64,000 bases of DNA from Microbacterium cremeum (GCF_015277855.1 NZ_CP063812.1:558001-622000), one strand, 5' to 3'; shown: positions 1 to 9,436, counted from the first letter of the stretch. Translations and numbers: made by a program. The notes: generated by a model from the letters alone, not told the origin.

Positions 1-213
1 CTGCTGATCTTCAACTCGTTCAAGGTGTTCGATCAGGTGTGGGTGATGACCGAGGGAGGCCCCGGGAACGCCACGCTCACGATCATCACGTTCCTCTATA
101 CGCGCATGCAGATCGACATCGGCTTCGCCGCGGCGGGCACAGCCGTGCTGTTCCTGCTCGTGCTGATCCCGCTCTCGCTCCAGCTGGTCGCTCGACGAAA
201 GGTCACGGCATGA
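1..213 (+). CDS. sugar ABC transporter permease, MalF type (3' end only)
   Basis: Only the last 70 codons are in the window; the reading frame is open from base 1. The visible part carries the phrase VFDQVWVMTEGGPGNAT, typical of the last periplasmic loop of CUT1 sugar permeases, then a final membrane helix and the basic tail ARRKVTA. The family moves mono- or oligosaccharides across the cytoplasmic membrane together with a second permease, a lipoprotein and a shared ATPase. The stop overlaps the ATG of the next permease (ATGA), so the two are translationally coupled. The substrate cannot be told from this fragment. Confidence 0.9.
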   Translation: MLIFNSFKVFDQVWVMTEGGPGNATLTIITFLYTRMQIDIGFAAAGTAVLFLLVLIPLSLQLVARRKVTA

Positions 214-1034
214 ACGCGGCGCTGAAACGCACGGGCTACGTGGTCGCCCTGGTGGGCATCGTGCTGTTCTGCGGAGTCCCGTTCGTCTGGATGCTGCTGG
301 CGTCTCTGCAACCGCTGCAGAACCTGCTCGGAGCGCAGATGGACGTGTTCGCGTTCGCCGACGTGACCCTGAACAACTACGCACGTCTGTTCGAGCAGAA
401 GGACTTCGCGCGATGGTTCTTCAACTCTCTGCTCGTATGCGTCGTCGTCGTCCTGGCGAACCTCGTCTTCGACAGTCTCATCGCGTATCCGCTTGCGCGC
501 ATGAACTTCTGGGGCAAGCCGATCGTCATGCTTCTGGTGGTGGCGGCGATCATGATCCCGGCGCAGGTCATCCTCGTGCCGCTCTATATCCAGATGCGCG
601 ATCTGGGCTGGCTCAACTCGTACGCGGCGCTCATCGCCCCCTACGTCGTGAGTCCGACCGGCATCTTCCTGCTGCGGCAGACGTTCATGGCGATGCCGCG
701 CGAGCTCGACGAAGCCGCGTTCATCGATGGCGCTTCCCGCCTGCGCACACTGTGGTCGGTCCTCGTGCCGAACGCGCTGGCGATGTACGGCACGCTCGCC
801 GTGCTCAAGTTCATGTGGACGTGGGGAGAGTTCGCGTGGCCCTCGCTCGCGGTGAATGATGCCGACCTGCGCACCATCCCTGTAGGTTTGGCGAGCATGC
901 GCAGTCAGTTCGCCACCGAATGGGACCTGCTGATGGCCGGCTCCGTTCTGGCCATCATCCCGGTCGCGCTGTTGTTCGCCTTCCTGCAGAAGTACTTCGT
1001 CGCCGGACTCACCTCCGGGGCGGTGAAGGGATGA
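210..1034 (+). CDS. sugar ABC transporter permease, MalG type
   Basis: The protein has 274 residues and about six membrane helices. The cytoplasmic EAA loop reads PRELDEAAFIDGASRLRT, the docking site for the ATPase, and the C-terminus TSGAVKG is typical of the MalG branch of CUT1 permeases. The start is the ATG overlapping the stop of the preceding permease, and the stop overlaps the start of a LacI gene in the same ATGA way. No ATPase gene follows, so the system probably uses a shared MsiK-type ATPase encoded elsewhere (inference). The sugar transported is unknown; the binding protein should lie just upstream of the window. Confidence 0.92.
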   Translation: MNAALKRTGYVVALVGIVLFCGVPFVWMLLASLQPLQNLLGAQMDVFAFADVTLNNYARLFEQKDFARWFFNSLLVCVVVVLANLVFDSLIAYPLARMNFWGKPIVMLLVVAAIMIPAQVILVPLYIQMRDLGWLNSYAALIAPYVVSPTGIFLLRQTFMAMPRELDEAAFIDGASRLRTLWSVLVPNALAMYGTLAVLKFMWTWGEFAWPSLAVNDADLRTIPVGLASMRSQFATEWDLLMAGSVLAIIPVALLFAFLQKYFVAGLTSGAVKG

Positions 1035-2068
1035 CCGGCGCCTCGGGGTCGTCGGCGCAAGGGGCCCGGCGGCCGACGATGTCGGATGTCGCTCGCGAGG
1101 CGAACGTGTCGAGATCCCTCGTCTCACTCGTCCTGCAGCAACCTGAGAAAGTCGGCGACAAACGCAAGCGCGCCGTGCACGAGGCGATGCGCCGACTGGG
1201 CTATCGCCCGAACGCTGCGGCTCGCCAGTTGGCGAGCCAGCGGACCGACATGTTCGGCGTCCTCGTCTCGGACCTGCACAACCCCTTCTATACAGAGGTC
1301 ATCGACGGCATCCTCGAAGCGGCGGAAGACCTCCGCCATCAAGTGCTGATCGCAAGCGGCGAGCGCGAACCTTCAAAGGAGAAGGCCGCTGCCGAGGCAT
1401 TCGTCGAACTGCGCGCCGAGGGCCTGATCCTCATCACCCCGACCATGAGCACCGAAGAGATCGAGGCGATCGCCGCAGACGTGCCCACCGTGATCGTCGG
1501 GCGGCCGGGTCCGCGCCCCGTCGGCACCGGTCGCGTACTCACCGACGACGCCCAGGGGGTGCGCGTCGCGCTCGATCATCTGCTCGCGCTCGGGCACGAA
1601 GACATCGGATTCGTCGCCGCCGGCGCGAACCCGGGTGCTCGTGCGCGCGAGGATGCCTTCCTGCGCGCGATGACCGCCGTCGGGCTGGCCGACCGAGCGC
1701 AGGTCGCGAATGCTGCACCCAACCAGGACGGCGGCTACGCCGCGGGCCGCGAACTGCTCTCTTCACCGCAGCGCCCCACCGCGATCCTCGCCTCGAACGA
1801 CCTCGCAGCGCTCGGTGTACTCGGCGCCGCAGCCGACCTGGGTCTCAGCTGGCCCGCCGACGTTTCGGTCGTGGGCTACGACAACACGATCCTCGCCCAG
1901 CTTCAGCCCATTGCGCTGACCAGCGTCAACCAGCCGCGCCGACTCATGGGTCGCACAGCCGCGACGCTGCTGCGCGATCTCACGCGCGGGGGAGCGCCGT
2001 CGTCGGTCACACTCGATCCGGAGTTGGTGATCCGCTCGACGACCGGACCCGTCGGCGGAGCACGCTGA
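1031..2068 (+). CDS. LacI-family transcriptional regulator
   Basis: The protein has 345 residues. An N-terminal helix-turn-helix (about residues 17-65, DVAREANVSRSLVSLVL) is followed by the hinge motif RPNAAARQLAS and a periplasmic-binding-protein-like sensor domain with the usual phrases ILASNDLAALGVL and DVSVVGYDN. LacI proteins repress sugar genes until an inducer sugar binds. The gene overlaps the permease before it by four bases, so it is the last gene of that sugar-uptake operon and probably controls it. The start was chosen for the overlap; longer in-frame extensions run into the permease gene. Confidence 0.93.
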   Translation: MTGASGSSAQGARRPTMSDVAREANVSRSLVSLVLQQPEKVGDKRKRAVHEAMRRLGYRPNAAARQLASQRTDMFGVLVSDLHNPFYTEVIDGILEAAEDLRHQVLIASGEREPSKEKAAAEAFVELRAEGLILITPTMSTEEIEAIAADVPTVIVGRPGPRPVGTGRVLTDDAQGVRVALDHLLALGHEDIGFVAAGANPGARAREDAFLRAMTAVGLADRAQVANAAPNQDGGYAAGRELLSSPQRPTAILASNDLAALGVLGAAADLGLSWPADVSVVGYDNTILAQLQPIALTSVNQPRRLMGRTAATLLRDLTRGGAPSSVTLDPELVIRSTTGPVGGAR

Positions 2069-2212
2069 GCCGAGTTCGTGACGCACGCGTGGTCGCGCCG
2101 CCAGGGTCCGCGGTGGCGAAGCTCGCGCAGCGCGGCGTCAGGCGCCGAGCCGGGGGAAGATCACATGTCTCCGCCCTGCCCGGCATGCCACGCCCGCGCC
2201 CAGCACCCGCCG

Positions 2213-2238
2213 CGCCGCCAGCCGGACGCCGGGCGGCG
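2213..2238. terminator. hairpin between convergent genes
   Basis: CGCCGC (2213-2218) pairs with GCGGCG (2233-2238), with an inner CCGG/CCGG stem around an ACG loop. It lies between the converging LacI and VOC genes and could end transcription from both sides. There is no T-run, which is common in high-GC actinobacteria. Confidence 0.45.
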
Positions 2239-2240
2239 GA

Positions 2241-2711
2241 TCACGCCGGCGAGATCGGGTGGGCCGCCGCGACCTCGCTGGTGCGTGCCTGTGCTTCACC
2301 GAGCGCCTCCGCGGAGAACTGCTCCGCGAACTCTCCGGTCGGTGGGATCGGGGTGATGACGTCGAGAAGCACGTCGTCGGGGCCGGCGAAGATGGCATGC
2401 CGCTGACCGAAGTCCTCCGACCGGAGTGGCTGTACGAGGGGGACGCCGGCGGCCAGCAGCCGGTCGTGGACGGCGTCGACGTCGTCGACCTCGAGGTTGA
2501 GCAGCAGGCCGCCCGCGGAGCGCCCCCTGAACCGCTCGGGAATCGTCGGGTGGCTCGCGTCGAGAACGGCGAGCTCCCACGGGCCGCGGCGGAGGCTCAC
2601 GTACCAGTCGGACTCGAACGCGACCTCGAAGTCGAAGTGCTCTCGGTAGAAGGCGGCGCCGGCCGAGGCATCCGTCGTCATGAGCACCGGGTACAGGCTC
2701 GTCAGATTCAT
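2241..2711 (-). CDS. VOC (glyoxalase/bleomycin-resistance-like) family protein
   Basis: This small protein of about 156 residues has the paired beta-alpha-beta-beta-beta fold pattern of the VOC superfamily: LYPVLMTTDASAGAAFYREHFDF at the start and VDAVHDRLLAAGVPLVQPL...FAGPDDVLLDVI in the second half. VOC proteins are metal-dependent lyases, dioxygenases or drug-binding proteins; this one cannot be assigned a substrate. The ATG at 2711 is preferred because AGGAGG lies just before it. An in-frame ATG four codons upstream would put that ribosome-binding site inside the coding sequence. No operon partner is evident. Confidence 0.8.
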   Translation of the reverse strand: MNLTSLYPVLMTTDASAGAAFYREHFDFEVAFESDWYVSLRRGPWELAVLDASHPTIPERFRGRSAGGLLLNLEVDDVDAVHDRLLAAGVPLVQPLRSEDFGQRHAIFAGPDDVLLDVITPIPPTGEFAEQFSAEALGEAQARTSEVAAAHPISPA

Positions 2712-2803
2712 GATCCTCCTCATGTCGTCTCTCTCGCCGATCGCTTCGATGCTAAGGCTGCGAGGTCATCGACCGCGCGAGCCGGGCGCATTCCCCCGCC
2801 GGC

Positions 2804-3889
2804 TCACCACCCGCCGCGCGTCGGGGTATGCCCCTCTCTCGCATCCTCGGGCATGGACATCTCGGCCCGCATGCCGAGGAGGCGGATCGGCCGATCGGGT
2901 TCGATCTTCGCCACGAGCTCCATCGCGCGCGCGATGACGGTGTCGCGGTCGGAGGTCGAGGGGATCTTCTTCGTGAAGGTCTTGGTGAGAAACGGCGCAT
3001 AGCGCACCTTCAGCCCGAGCCCGACGACGGGGCGCTCATCGGCGGCGACCTCGTCGAGCACCTGGTCGAGCAGGTGCCGCGCGGCCGCCTCGATCTCGGC
3101 GGGGTCGACGATGTTCGTCTGGAACGTCGTCTCCTTGCTGTGGCCGCGGGCGACCCAGGGCGTGTCGTCGACGACGGCCGAGCCGTCGCCGCGTCCGAGC
3201 TGGCGATACCAGAGACCCATGCGGGGCCCGAACTCAGTCGTCAGCACGTCGTCTTCGGCGACGGCGAGCTCCGACACGGTGCGGATGCCGAGGGCCGCAA
3301 GTCGCTTCGAGACTTTCGAGCCCACGCCCCACAGGTCGATGGTGGGTCGTCCGCCCATGACCTCCAGCCAGTTCTCGGCGGTGAGCCGGAACGTGCCGCG
3401 GGGCTTGCCGAACCCGGTCGCCACCTTGGCGCGGACGAGGGTGTCGCCGATCCCGATGCTGCAATGGAGCCGGGTCGCGTCGAGCACCGCCTGCTGCATG
3501 CGGCGGGCGTAGCCTTCGGGGTCGTCGGTCTCGACGCCGACGAACGCCTCATCCCAGCCGAGCACCTGCACGACCGCTCCCGGCTGCGCTCGCAGCGTCG
3601 CCATGACCGTCTCCGAGGCGTGAAGGTAGGCGGGAGCGTCGACCGGCAGGATGACGGCATCCGGGATCTTCCGCGCCGCGATCCGCAGCGGCATCCCCGA
3701 TCCCACACCGAACTCGCGCGCCTCGTACGAGGCGGTCGAGACGACGGCCCGCTCAGTGGGGTCGCCGCGGCCGCCCACGATGACGGGCTTGCCCGCGAGC
3801 TCGGGCCGCCGCAGCACTTCCACGGCCGCGATGAACTGGTCGAGGTCGACGTGCAGCACCCATGAGCGCGGCGTCCCGGTCATGGGCAT
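2804..3889 (-). CDS. dinB: DNA polymerase IV (Y-family translesion polymerase)
   Basis: The protein has 361 residues, the normal length for DinB. The palm carries the metal-binding aspartate in VDLDQF (Asp15) and the second acidic pair in GWDEAFVG (Asp113, Glu114), where most relatives have S-I/V-D-E-A. A helix-hairpin-helix thumb (LWGVGSKVSKRLAALGIRT) and a little-finger domain follow. The family copies past damaged bases with low fidelity and without proofreading. The gene stands alone between convergent or same-strand neighbours. No LexA-type operator was recognised, and the ribosome-binding site is weak. Confidence 0.93.
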   Translation of the reverse strand: MPMTGTPRSWVLHVDLDQFIAAVEVLRRPELAGKPVIVGGRGDPTERAVVSTASYEAREFGVGSGMPLRIAARKIPDAVILPVDAPAYLHASETVMATLRAQPGAVVQVLGWDEAFVGVETDDPEGYARRMQQAVLDATRLHCSIGIGDTLVRAKVATGFGKPRGTFRLTAENWLEVMGGRPTIDLWGVGSKVSKRLAALGIRTVSELAVAEDDVLTTEFGPRMGLWYRQLGRGDGSAVVDDTPWVARGHSKETTFQTNIVDPAEIEAAARHLLDQVLDEVAADERPVVGLGLKVRYAPFLTKTFTKKIPSTSDRDTVIARAMELVAKIEPDRPIRLLGMRAEMSMPEDAREGHTPTRGGW

Positions 3890-3933
3890 AGTCTGCCGGT
3901 CGCGCGGTCGCAGGTCACCCCGCGCGGCGCTGC

Positions 3934-4506
3934 TCAGTCCAATGTCGCGATCAGCCGTTCCGCTGCGGCGCGGGCGATCGCGGTGCCGGTGGCCTCCGAG
4001 GCGATGTCGCTCAGGAAGACGTTGTGCAGGGCGATGCCCACGACCCCGTAGGCGACGCTCTCGCAGGCGGCCCGGTCTGCGGCCGGGTGCGACCGTTCGA
4101 GCAGCTCGGCGAGCAGGTCGTGCGTGCCCTGATACGCCGAGACGAGCAGCCGCGCCAGCACGGGATCGGTGCGGGCCGCTTCGACGAACCCGAGGACGAC
4201 CGCGTTGTCATTGCCCGGGGCGGAGAACTCCTCGCCGAAGAGGTGGTCCAGGGCTGCATCGACGTCGGTCGTGCCGGCTGGGAGAACCGACTCTCCCTCC
4301 ATGCCGTCGTAGTAGAACCGGCGCGCGCTCTCGCGCAGCAGTTCCTCGCGGTTGCCGGCGAAGTGCCGCACGTGTCCGCGCGACATGCCCGCCTCCTCGG
4401 CGATGCGCTCCAGGCTCGCTCCGGTGATGCCGTGCGCGCCGATCGTGCGGATCGTCGCGTCGACGATCTGCCGGATCCGCTCATCGGCGACGGATGGTCG
4501 AGCCAT
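3934..4506 (-). CDS. TetR-family transcriptional regulator
   Basis: The protein has 190 residues. The N-terminal helix-turn-helix runs over about residues 10-55 (IVDATIRTIGAHGITGASLERIAEEAGMSRGHVRHFAGNREEL). The rest is the helical ligand-binding and dimer domain. It is divergent from the CocE/ABC/amidase operon across a 117-base gap that holds an inverted repeat near a plausible promoter, so it most likely represses that operon until its substrate or product binds. GGGAGG stands 7 bases before the ATG. Confidence 0.92.
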   Translation of the reverse strand: MARPSVADERIRQIVDATIRTIGAHGITGASLERIAEEAGMSRGHVRHFAGNREELLRESARRFYYDGMEGESVLPAGTTDVDAALDHLFGEEFSAPGNDNAVVLGFVEAARTDPVLARLLVSAYQGTHDLLAELLERSHPAADRAACESVAYGVVGIALHNVFLSDIASEATGTAIARAAAERLIATLD

Positions 4507-4555
4507 CGGTACCTCCCTTTCGCACCATATCGGACTGGAGTCCCAGTTTATTGTC

Positions 4556-4593
4556 TAGTCAGACTTGACTAAGAACAGATCCCTCTCTACCGT
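4556..4593 (+). promoter_or_regulatory. candidate promoter and TetR operator for the hydrolase/ABC operon
   Basis: TAGTCA (4556-4561) and TGACTA (4566-4571) form an inverted repeat around GACT. The repeat overlaps a possible -35 box TTGACT (4565-4570), followed after 17 bases by TACCGT (4588-4593). A repressor on the repeat would block the promoter. The repeat is seen directly; its recognition by the adjacent TetR protein is inferred from position. Confidence 0.5.
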
Positions 4594-4623
4594 TGCTCCC
4601 ATCACGCTCGAAGAGGAGACATC

Positions 4624-6306
4624 GTGACGCAGATCGTCCACGTCGCACCCGCACCGGTCAGCCCCGCCGCACACGAGCAGCGTGTGCGCATGCGCGACGG
4701 CGCGCATCTCGCCACCGACGTGTACCTTCCGGGGGCGCCGGCCGATCCCGACCGCACGCCCGGCGACGCGATCCTCATCCGCCTCCCGTACGACAAGAGC
4801 GGCGAATACACGTTCATCCCGCTGATCGCCGAGTACTTCACCGCGCGCGGCTACCGCGTGGTCGCGCAGGATGTGCGGGGCAAGTTCCGCTCCGAGGGCG
4901 ACGCGCTGCTGTTCGTGAACGAAGTCGACGACGGCTACGACACGATCGAATGGATCATCCGCCAGGAGTGGTCGAACGGGCGCGTCGCGATGTGGGGCGA
5001 CAGCTACTACGGCTACACCCAGTGGGCGGCCGCCGCGTCGCAGCACCCGGCGCTCAAGGCCATCGCCCCGCGGGTGACCGGAACGATGCTCGGCGAGCCC
5101 GTGCGTGCGATCCGCGGGGAGCGCGTGCGCCCGGTGGAATGGGCGATCACGTACCTGTACCCGCTCACGTACTTCCACTCGCAGGACGCCTACTTCTGGG
5201 AGCTCGACACCGCGCGGCGTCCGTTCAGCGCGCAGGCGGAGGAGATCGTCGGCCGGCTGGGCTCCCGCTCCGTGTCGTACGACCAGTGGTATCCGCGGCC
5301 CGTGCATCTGCCGCGCTTCCCGTTCGCCAGCCCTTTCGACGCCCGCCCCGTACCGGTGCTGCACACGATCGGGTGGTGGGACAACTGCGCACCGCTGTCC
5401 TGGGCGGACGTCGCCGAGATCGAGCGGCGACCCGCGTGGGCGCTCAACCACTTCCTGCGGATCGAGTCGATGGACCACGAGGCGTACTACTTGGACGATC
5501 CCGAAGAGTCGCGCGCGGAGTCGCGCTCCGACGAGCAGATCCGTCAAGAGCTGTCACGGATGCTGCAGCCCGCGGCGGACTTCTTCGACGTGTTCGTGCG
5601 GGGCAACGGCCGGCCCGCCGACATCCCCCGGGTGGCATGGAACCTCGCCGGCACGACGGGGATGCGCACCGGAGAGAGCTGGCCGCCTCCGGGCGCCACG
5701 ACCCGCATCCTCTACGCGTCGGCCGGCGGCGGGCTCTCGCCCGAGGGTCCTGGTCGTGCGACGGACCTGGAGTGGGTGCACGACCCGGCAGACCTCGTGC
5801 CCTCGAGCGTGCCGAACGCGTTCGCCTACCTGCAGCACCGGCCCGACGAGTCGGGCATCGGGGAACGCGACGACGTCCTCGCGTTCACGACCGACGTGTT
5901 CGTGCGCGACGTCGATCTCACCGGTCCGGTGCGGGTCGCGGCATCCGTCTCGTCCGACGGCCCGGTGATGGACGTCTTCGCCCGCCTCCTCGACGTCGCG
6001 CCCGACGGCACCGCGCTGCGCATCGCCCGCGGACAGGTGCAGGTGCACGACGCGACCGAGCCGGCGTCGGTCGACATCGACCTCGGCCAGGCCGGATACC
6101 GGCTGCGCGCCGGGCACCGGCTGCGCCTGCACGTCCACAGCAGCGACTTCCCCGAGTTCATCCCGCAGTCCGGCACCGGCGAGGAGCCGTGGGGCGCGAT
6201 CGAGACCGTGCCGAACCGCCAGCGGATCACGCTCGGCGGGGACGACCCGCTGCGCGTGATCATCACCGTTTCACCCGACCCGCGAGCCGAGGAGGCCCCC
6301 GCATGA
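4624..6306 (+). CDS. CocE/NonD-family hydrolase (X-Pro dipeptidyl-peptidase-like)
   Basis: The protein has 560 residues. An alpha/beta-hydrolase domain carries the nucleophile motif GDSYYG (Ser127), a cap region follows, and the C-terminal beta-sandwich ends with the typical TIHRG-like region (LRLHVHSSDFPEF). Relatives include cocaine esterase, glutaryl-7-ACA acylases and other ester or amide hydrolases. It is cytoplasmic, with no signal peptide. The GTG start has GAGGAGA 5-6 bases upstream. It is the first gene of the operon and overlaps the DUF3237 gene by four bases. Together with the importer and amidase downstream it probably cleaves an imported ester or amide; the substrate is unknown. 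Confidence 0.88.
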   Translation: MTQIVHVAPAPVSPAAHEQRVRMRDGAHLATDVYLPGAPADPDRTPGDAILIRLPYDKSGEYTFIPLIAEYFTARGYRVVAQDVRGKFRSEGDALLFVNEVDDGYDTIEWIIRQEWSNGRVAMWGDSYYGYTQWAAAASQHPALKAIAPRVTGTMLGEPVRAIRGERVRPVEWAITYLYPLTYFHSQDAYFWELDTARRPFSAQAEEIVGRLGSRSVSYDQWYPRPVHLPRFPFASPFDARPVPVLHTIGWWDNCAPLSWADVAEIERRPAWALNHFLRIESMDHEAYYLDDPEESRAESRSDEQIRQELSRMLQPAADFFDVFVRGNGRPADIPRVAWNLAGTTGMRTGESWPPPGATTRILYASAGGGLSPEGPGRATDLEWVHDPADLVPSSVPNAFAYLQHRPDESGIGERDDVLAFTTDVFVRDVDLTGPVRVAASVSSDGPVMDVFARLLDVAPDGTALRIARGQVQVHDATEPASVDIDLGQAGYRLRAGHRLRLHVHSSDFPEFIPQSGTGEEPWGAIETVPNRQRITLGGDDPLRVIITVSPDPRAEEAPA

Positions 6307-6758
6307 TCGATCCCATTCTGGAGTTCGCGTTCGAGATCCGCGTCGACGTCGACCCGCATCTTCGCATCGGGCGCAGCGCCGACGAAGAGCTGACGTTCAC
6401 GCCGATCTCGGGCGGCACCGTCGCCGGCCCGCTCCTGTCGGGAGAGGTGCTGCCCTACGGCGGGGACTGGGCCGTCGATCGCGCCCGCACCGCGCAGCTC
6501 GAGGCGCGCTACCTGCTTCGCGCGAGCGACGGCTCCGTCATCGACATCCTCAACCGCGGCTACTTCCGCGCCTCGGCGGAGGTGATCGCGCGCCTCGAGG
6601 CGGGAGAGAACGTGCCCGAGGACGAGTACTACTTCCGCACCGCGCCGGTGTTCCAGACGGATGCCGCGGCCCACCGCTGGCTCGCCGAGCACCAGTTCGT
6701 GGGGCTCGCGCGCGATGAGGACGGCCAGGTGTGCGTCCGGGTCTTCGTGGTGCGCTGA
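6303..6758 (+). CDS. DUF3237 (UPF0311) family protein
   Basis: The protein has 151 residues and matches the DUF3237 pattern: an N-terminal FEIRVDVDP..RIGRS, a central GGTVAGPLLSGEVLPYGGDWA, and a C-terminal YYFRTAPVFQT...HQFVGLAR. Members are small beta-barrel-like proteins of unknown function, often found next to hydrolases and dehydrogenases for aromatic or amide compounds. The ATG overlaps the stop of the hydrolase gene, so the two are coupled. A role in the same catabolic route is inferred from the operon alone. Confidence 0.85.
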   Translation: MIDPILEFAFEIRVDVDPHLRIGRSADEELTFTPISGGTVAGPLLSGEVLPYGGDWAVDRARTAQLEARYLLRASDGSVIDILNRGYFRASAEVIARLEAGENVPEDEYYFRTAPVFQTDAAAHRWLAEHQFVGLARDEDGQVCVRVFVVR

Positions 6759-6792
6759 CGCGCAGCCGATCCGACAACCGAGAGGAATCGAC

Positions 6793-8448
6793 ATGACATT
6801 CCGAGGAAAGGCCCTGGCGGCGATCGCCGCAGGCACGGCGCTCGTCCTGCTGGCGGGGTGCACGCCGCGCGACGGCGAGACGGCGCCCACCGATGACGCC
6901 GACGCGGGTCCGGTCGAGCTCGTCGCCGCGCTCCCCGCCGGCACGGCCGAGGTCGACGAGGTGACGTGGGCGCTGGTCGAGGGCGAGCCGCGTTCGCTGG
7001 TCCCGGGAGCCGACTACAACTTCGTGCAGCCCAACCTGTGCGACAGCCTGCTGCGCGTGCAGCCGGACTTCGGCGTGGCACCCGGCATCGCCGAGCGGGC
7101 AGACTGGGCCGACCCGGTGACCTTCGTCATCGACATCCGCCCCGGCGTCACGTTCTGGGACGGGACGCCGGTGACGGTCGAGGACGTCGTGTACAGCCTC
7201 GAGCGCCACCGCACCGATGTGACGTCGGCGTTCTACGGCGCGTTCGTGCTCGTCGCTGCCGAGGACGGCATCGAGATCACCGGCGAGCGTCAGGTGACGA
7301 TCCGCTTCGTCGCTCCCGACTCCACGTTCCGCGACGCCCTGTCCGGCGGCGCGGGGGCGGTGCTGAACAAGGCGGTGAGCGAGGCGCAGGGCCCGGCGCT
7401 GGGCACGTCCGGCGGCGAGCTCCTGTGTGCGGGACCCTTCAAGCTGGCGAGCTGGACGCCCGGCCGCGAGATCGTGACCGTCGCGAACGAGTCGTACTGG
7501 GACGGCGCTCCACTGGCGAAGAAGCTGACGTTCCGGTTCATCTCGGACGGCACGACGCTCACCAACGCGCTGCTCGAGGGCGAGGTCGACGGTGCCTTCA
7601 ACGTGCCGCCCTCCAGCCGCTCCTCGTTCGAGGCGTCCGAGACCGGGCGTCTGGTGGTGGGGCCGTCGACGGCGTCGTTCTCGTTCGGTCCCGCGCGGGA
7701 GTCCGGCGCTGGTGCGAACCCCATGATCCGGCAGGCGCTGAGCCTTGCGATCGACCGCGAGCAGTACATCTCGACCGTCCTCGGCGGGCTCGGACAGCCG
7801 ATCAGCACCTTCGTGACGCCCTTCTCGTGGTCGGGGTCGTCCGCGGCCGAGGACTATCAGGCCGGGTACGACGCCCTCGCCGCTCCCGAGGTCGACCTCG
7901 ACGAGGCGAAGCGGCTCGTGGCGGAGTCGGGCGAGGACGTCTCGGTGCCGCTGCGCGTCGCGATCCCGGCCGGCAGCAAGGAGCTCTCGCAGACCGCCGC
8001 GATCATCCAGAGCGCGGCCCGGCAGATCGGGTTGACGGTCGAGATCGACGAGCGTCAGGCCGCCGACTTCGCCGCGATCTTCCTTCCCGATCCCGCGCCG
8101 CGGGAGAACCTCGACTTCGTGGCGACCTCCGGATACATGGAGACCCCGGGGGTGCTGGCATACCCGCAGCTCTTCCTCCTCCCTCCTGACCTGGGAGGCA
8201 TCTTCAACTGGAGCGGCTATGCCGATCCCGAGGTGACAGGACTGCTGGAGGCCTCGCGTACCGCGCCGGATGCCGAGTCGGCGGCCGAGGCGTACGTGGC
8301 CGCACAGGAGATCTTCGCCCCCGACCTGCTGCAGGTCAGTCTCGCGGGCTCGTATCACACGACGTTCCTGAACGACGCGCTCACCGGTGCGACGACCTCC
8401 GTGGCCGCGTACGCGAGCCCGTGGGCGCTGCATCTCGGCGGCCGGTGA
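6793..8448 (+). CDS. ABC transporter substrate-binding lipoprotein, family 5 (peptide/nickel type)
   Basis: The protein has 551 residues. A signal peptide ends in the lipobox LLAGC (Cys23), so it should be a lipoprotein on the outer face of the membrane. The mature part follows the family 5 plan: DSLLRVQPDFGVAPGIAE, then FVIDIRPGVTFWDGTPVTVEDVVYSLER and RQALSLAIDREQYI. Family members bind oligopeptides, nickel, glycosides or antibiotics. It begins an importer whose two permeases and fused ATPase follow directly. The start has AGAGGAA upstream. Confidence 0.9.
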   Translation: MTFRGKALAAIAAGTALVLLAGCTPRDGETAPTDDADAGPVELVAALPAGTAEVDEVTWALVEGEPRSLVPGADYNFVQPNLCDSLLRVQPDFGVAPGIAERADWADPVTFVIDIRPGVTFWDGTPVTVEDVVYSLERHRTDVTSAFYGAFVLVAAEDGIEITGERQVTIRFVAPDSTFRDALSGGAGAVLNKAVSEAQGPALGTSGGELLCAGPFKLASWTPGREIVTVANESYWDGAPLAKKLTFRFISDGTTLTNALLEGEVDGAFNVPPSSRSSFEASETGRLVVGPSTASFSFGPARESGAGANPMIRQALSLAIDREQYISTVLGGLGQPISTFVTPFSWSGSSAAEDYQAGYDALAAPEVDLDEAKRLVAESGEDVSVPLRVAIPAGSKELSQTAAIIQSAARQIGLTVEIDERQAADFAAIFLPDPAPRENLDFVATSGYMETPGVLAYPQLFLLPPDLGGIFNWSGYADPEVTGLLEASRTAPDAESAAEAYVAAQEIFAPDLLQVSLAGSYHTTFLNDALTGATTSVAAYASPWALHLGGR

Positions 8449-8476
8449 GCGCCGCGACCGAGAGAGGGGAGCCCGT

Positions 8477-9436
8477 ATGACCGCCACGGTGGCCCGGCAG
8501 CTCCTCGGCAGGATCGGCGGACTGCTGCTCACCCTCTTCCTGTCGAGCGTCCTGATCTTCTCGGCGGTGCTGCTCACACCCGGCGATCCGGTGGTCGCGC
8601 TCGCGGGCGGGCTCCGGCCGACGCCGGAGATGATCGCCGCGATCAAGGAGCAGTACCTCCTCGACCAGCCGGTGTGGATCCAGTACCTGCACTGGATCGG
8701 GGGAGTGCTCAGCGGCGACCTCGGCACCTCGTTCGTCTACCGGACGCCGGTCGTCGAGCTGATCGCCCCGCGGTTCGGCATCACGGTGCTGCTGGTGGCG
8801 TACACGCTGGTGCTGATCCTGGTGTTCGGGGTCGGCTCCGGGATCGTCGCGGCGACCCGCGGACGTGCGGCCGATCGGTCGGTGCTCATCGCGACGTCGA
8901 TCGGCGTCGCGATGCCGACGTTCGTCGTCGCGATCCTCCTCATCTGGGTGTTCGGCCGTGTGCTCGGCTGGTTCCCGGTGTACGGCTCGGGCGAGGGGCT
9001 GCTCGACAACCTCTTCCACCTGACGCTCCCCGCGATCTCGCTCGCGGTGCTCTACATCGCGTACACGAGCCGCATCACACGCGGCGCCGTCGTGGGCCAG
9101 CTGCACGCCGAGCATGTCGACACCGCGCGCGTGCGAGGCATCCCTCGCGGGCAGATCTTCCGCCGTCATGTCTTCCTCAACGCGTCACCGCAGATCCTCG
9201 CGATCTCGGGCGCGACGATCGCAGGACTGTTCGCGGCCTCGGCGATCGCCGAGCAGGCGTTCGGGATCGGCGGGCTGGGCTCGCTGCTGACCGAGGCCGC
9301 CGCGCGCAAGGACCTGCCGGTGGTGCAGGTCATCTCGCTGCTGCTGGTGTTCCTGTTCGTCGTGCTCAACGCGGTGGCCGATGTGGCGATCGCGCTGATC
9401 GACCCGGATTCCGTCAAGCCGAGGAGGACCGCATGA
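8477..9436 (+). CDS. ABC transporter permease, DppB type
   Basis: The protein has 319 residues with an N-terminal helix, a large periplasmic loop (TPGDPVVALAGG...YLLDQPVWIQYLHWIGGVLSGDLGTSF) and five further helices. This is the layout of the first permease of dipeptide/nickel importers. The cytoplasmic EAA-like loop reads VDTARVRGIPRGQIFRRHV. The stop overlaps the ATG of the second permease. Confidence 0.92.
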   Translation: MTATVARQLLGRIGGLLLTLFLSSVLIFSAVLLTPGDPVVALAGGLRPTPEMIAAIKEQYLLDQPVWIQYLHWIGGVLSGDLGTSFVYRTPVVELIAPRFGITVLLVAYTLVLILVFGVGSGIVAATRGRAADRSVLIATSIGVAMPTFVVAILLIWVFGRVLGWFPVYGSGEGLLDNLFHLTLPAISLAVLYIAYTSRITRGAVVGQLHAEHVDTARVRGIPRGQIFRRHVFLNASPQILAISGATIAGLFAASAIAEQAFGIGGLGSLLTEAAARKDLPVVQVISLLLVFLFVVLNAVADVAIALIDPDSVKPRRTA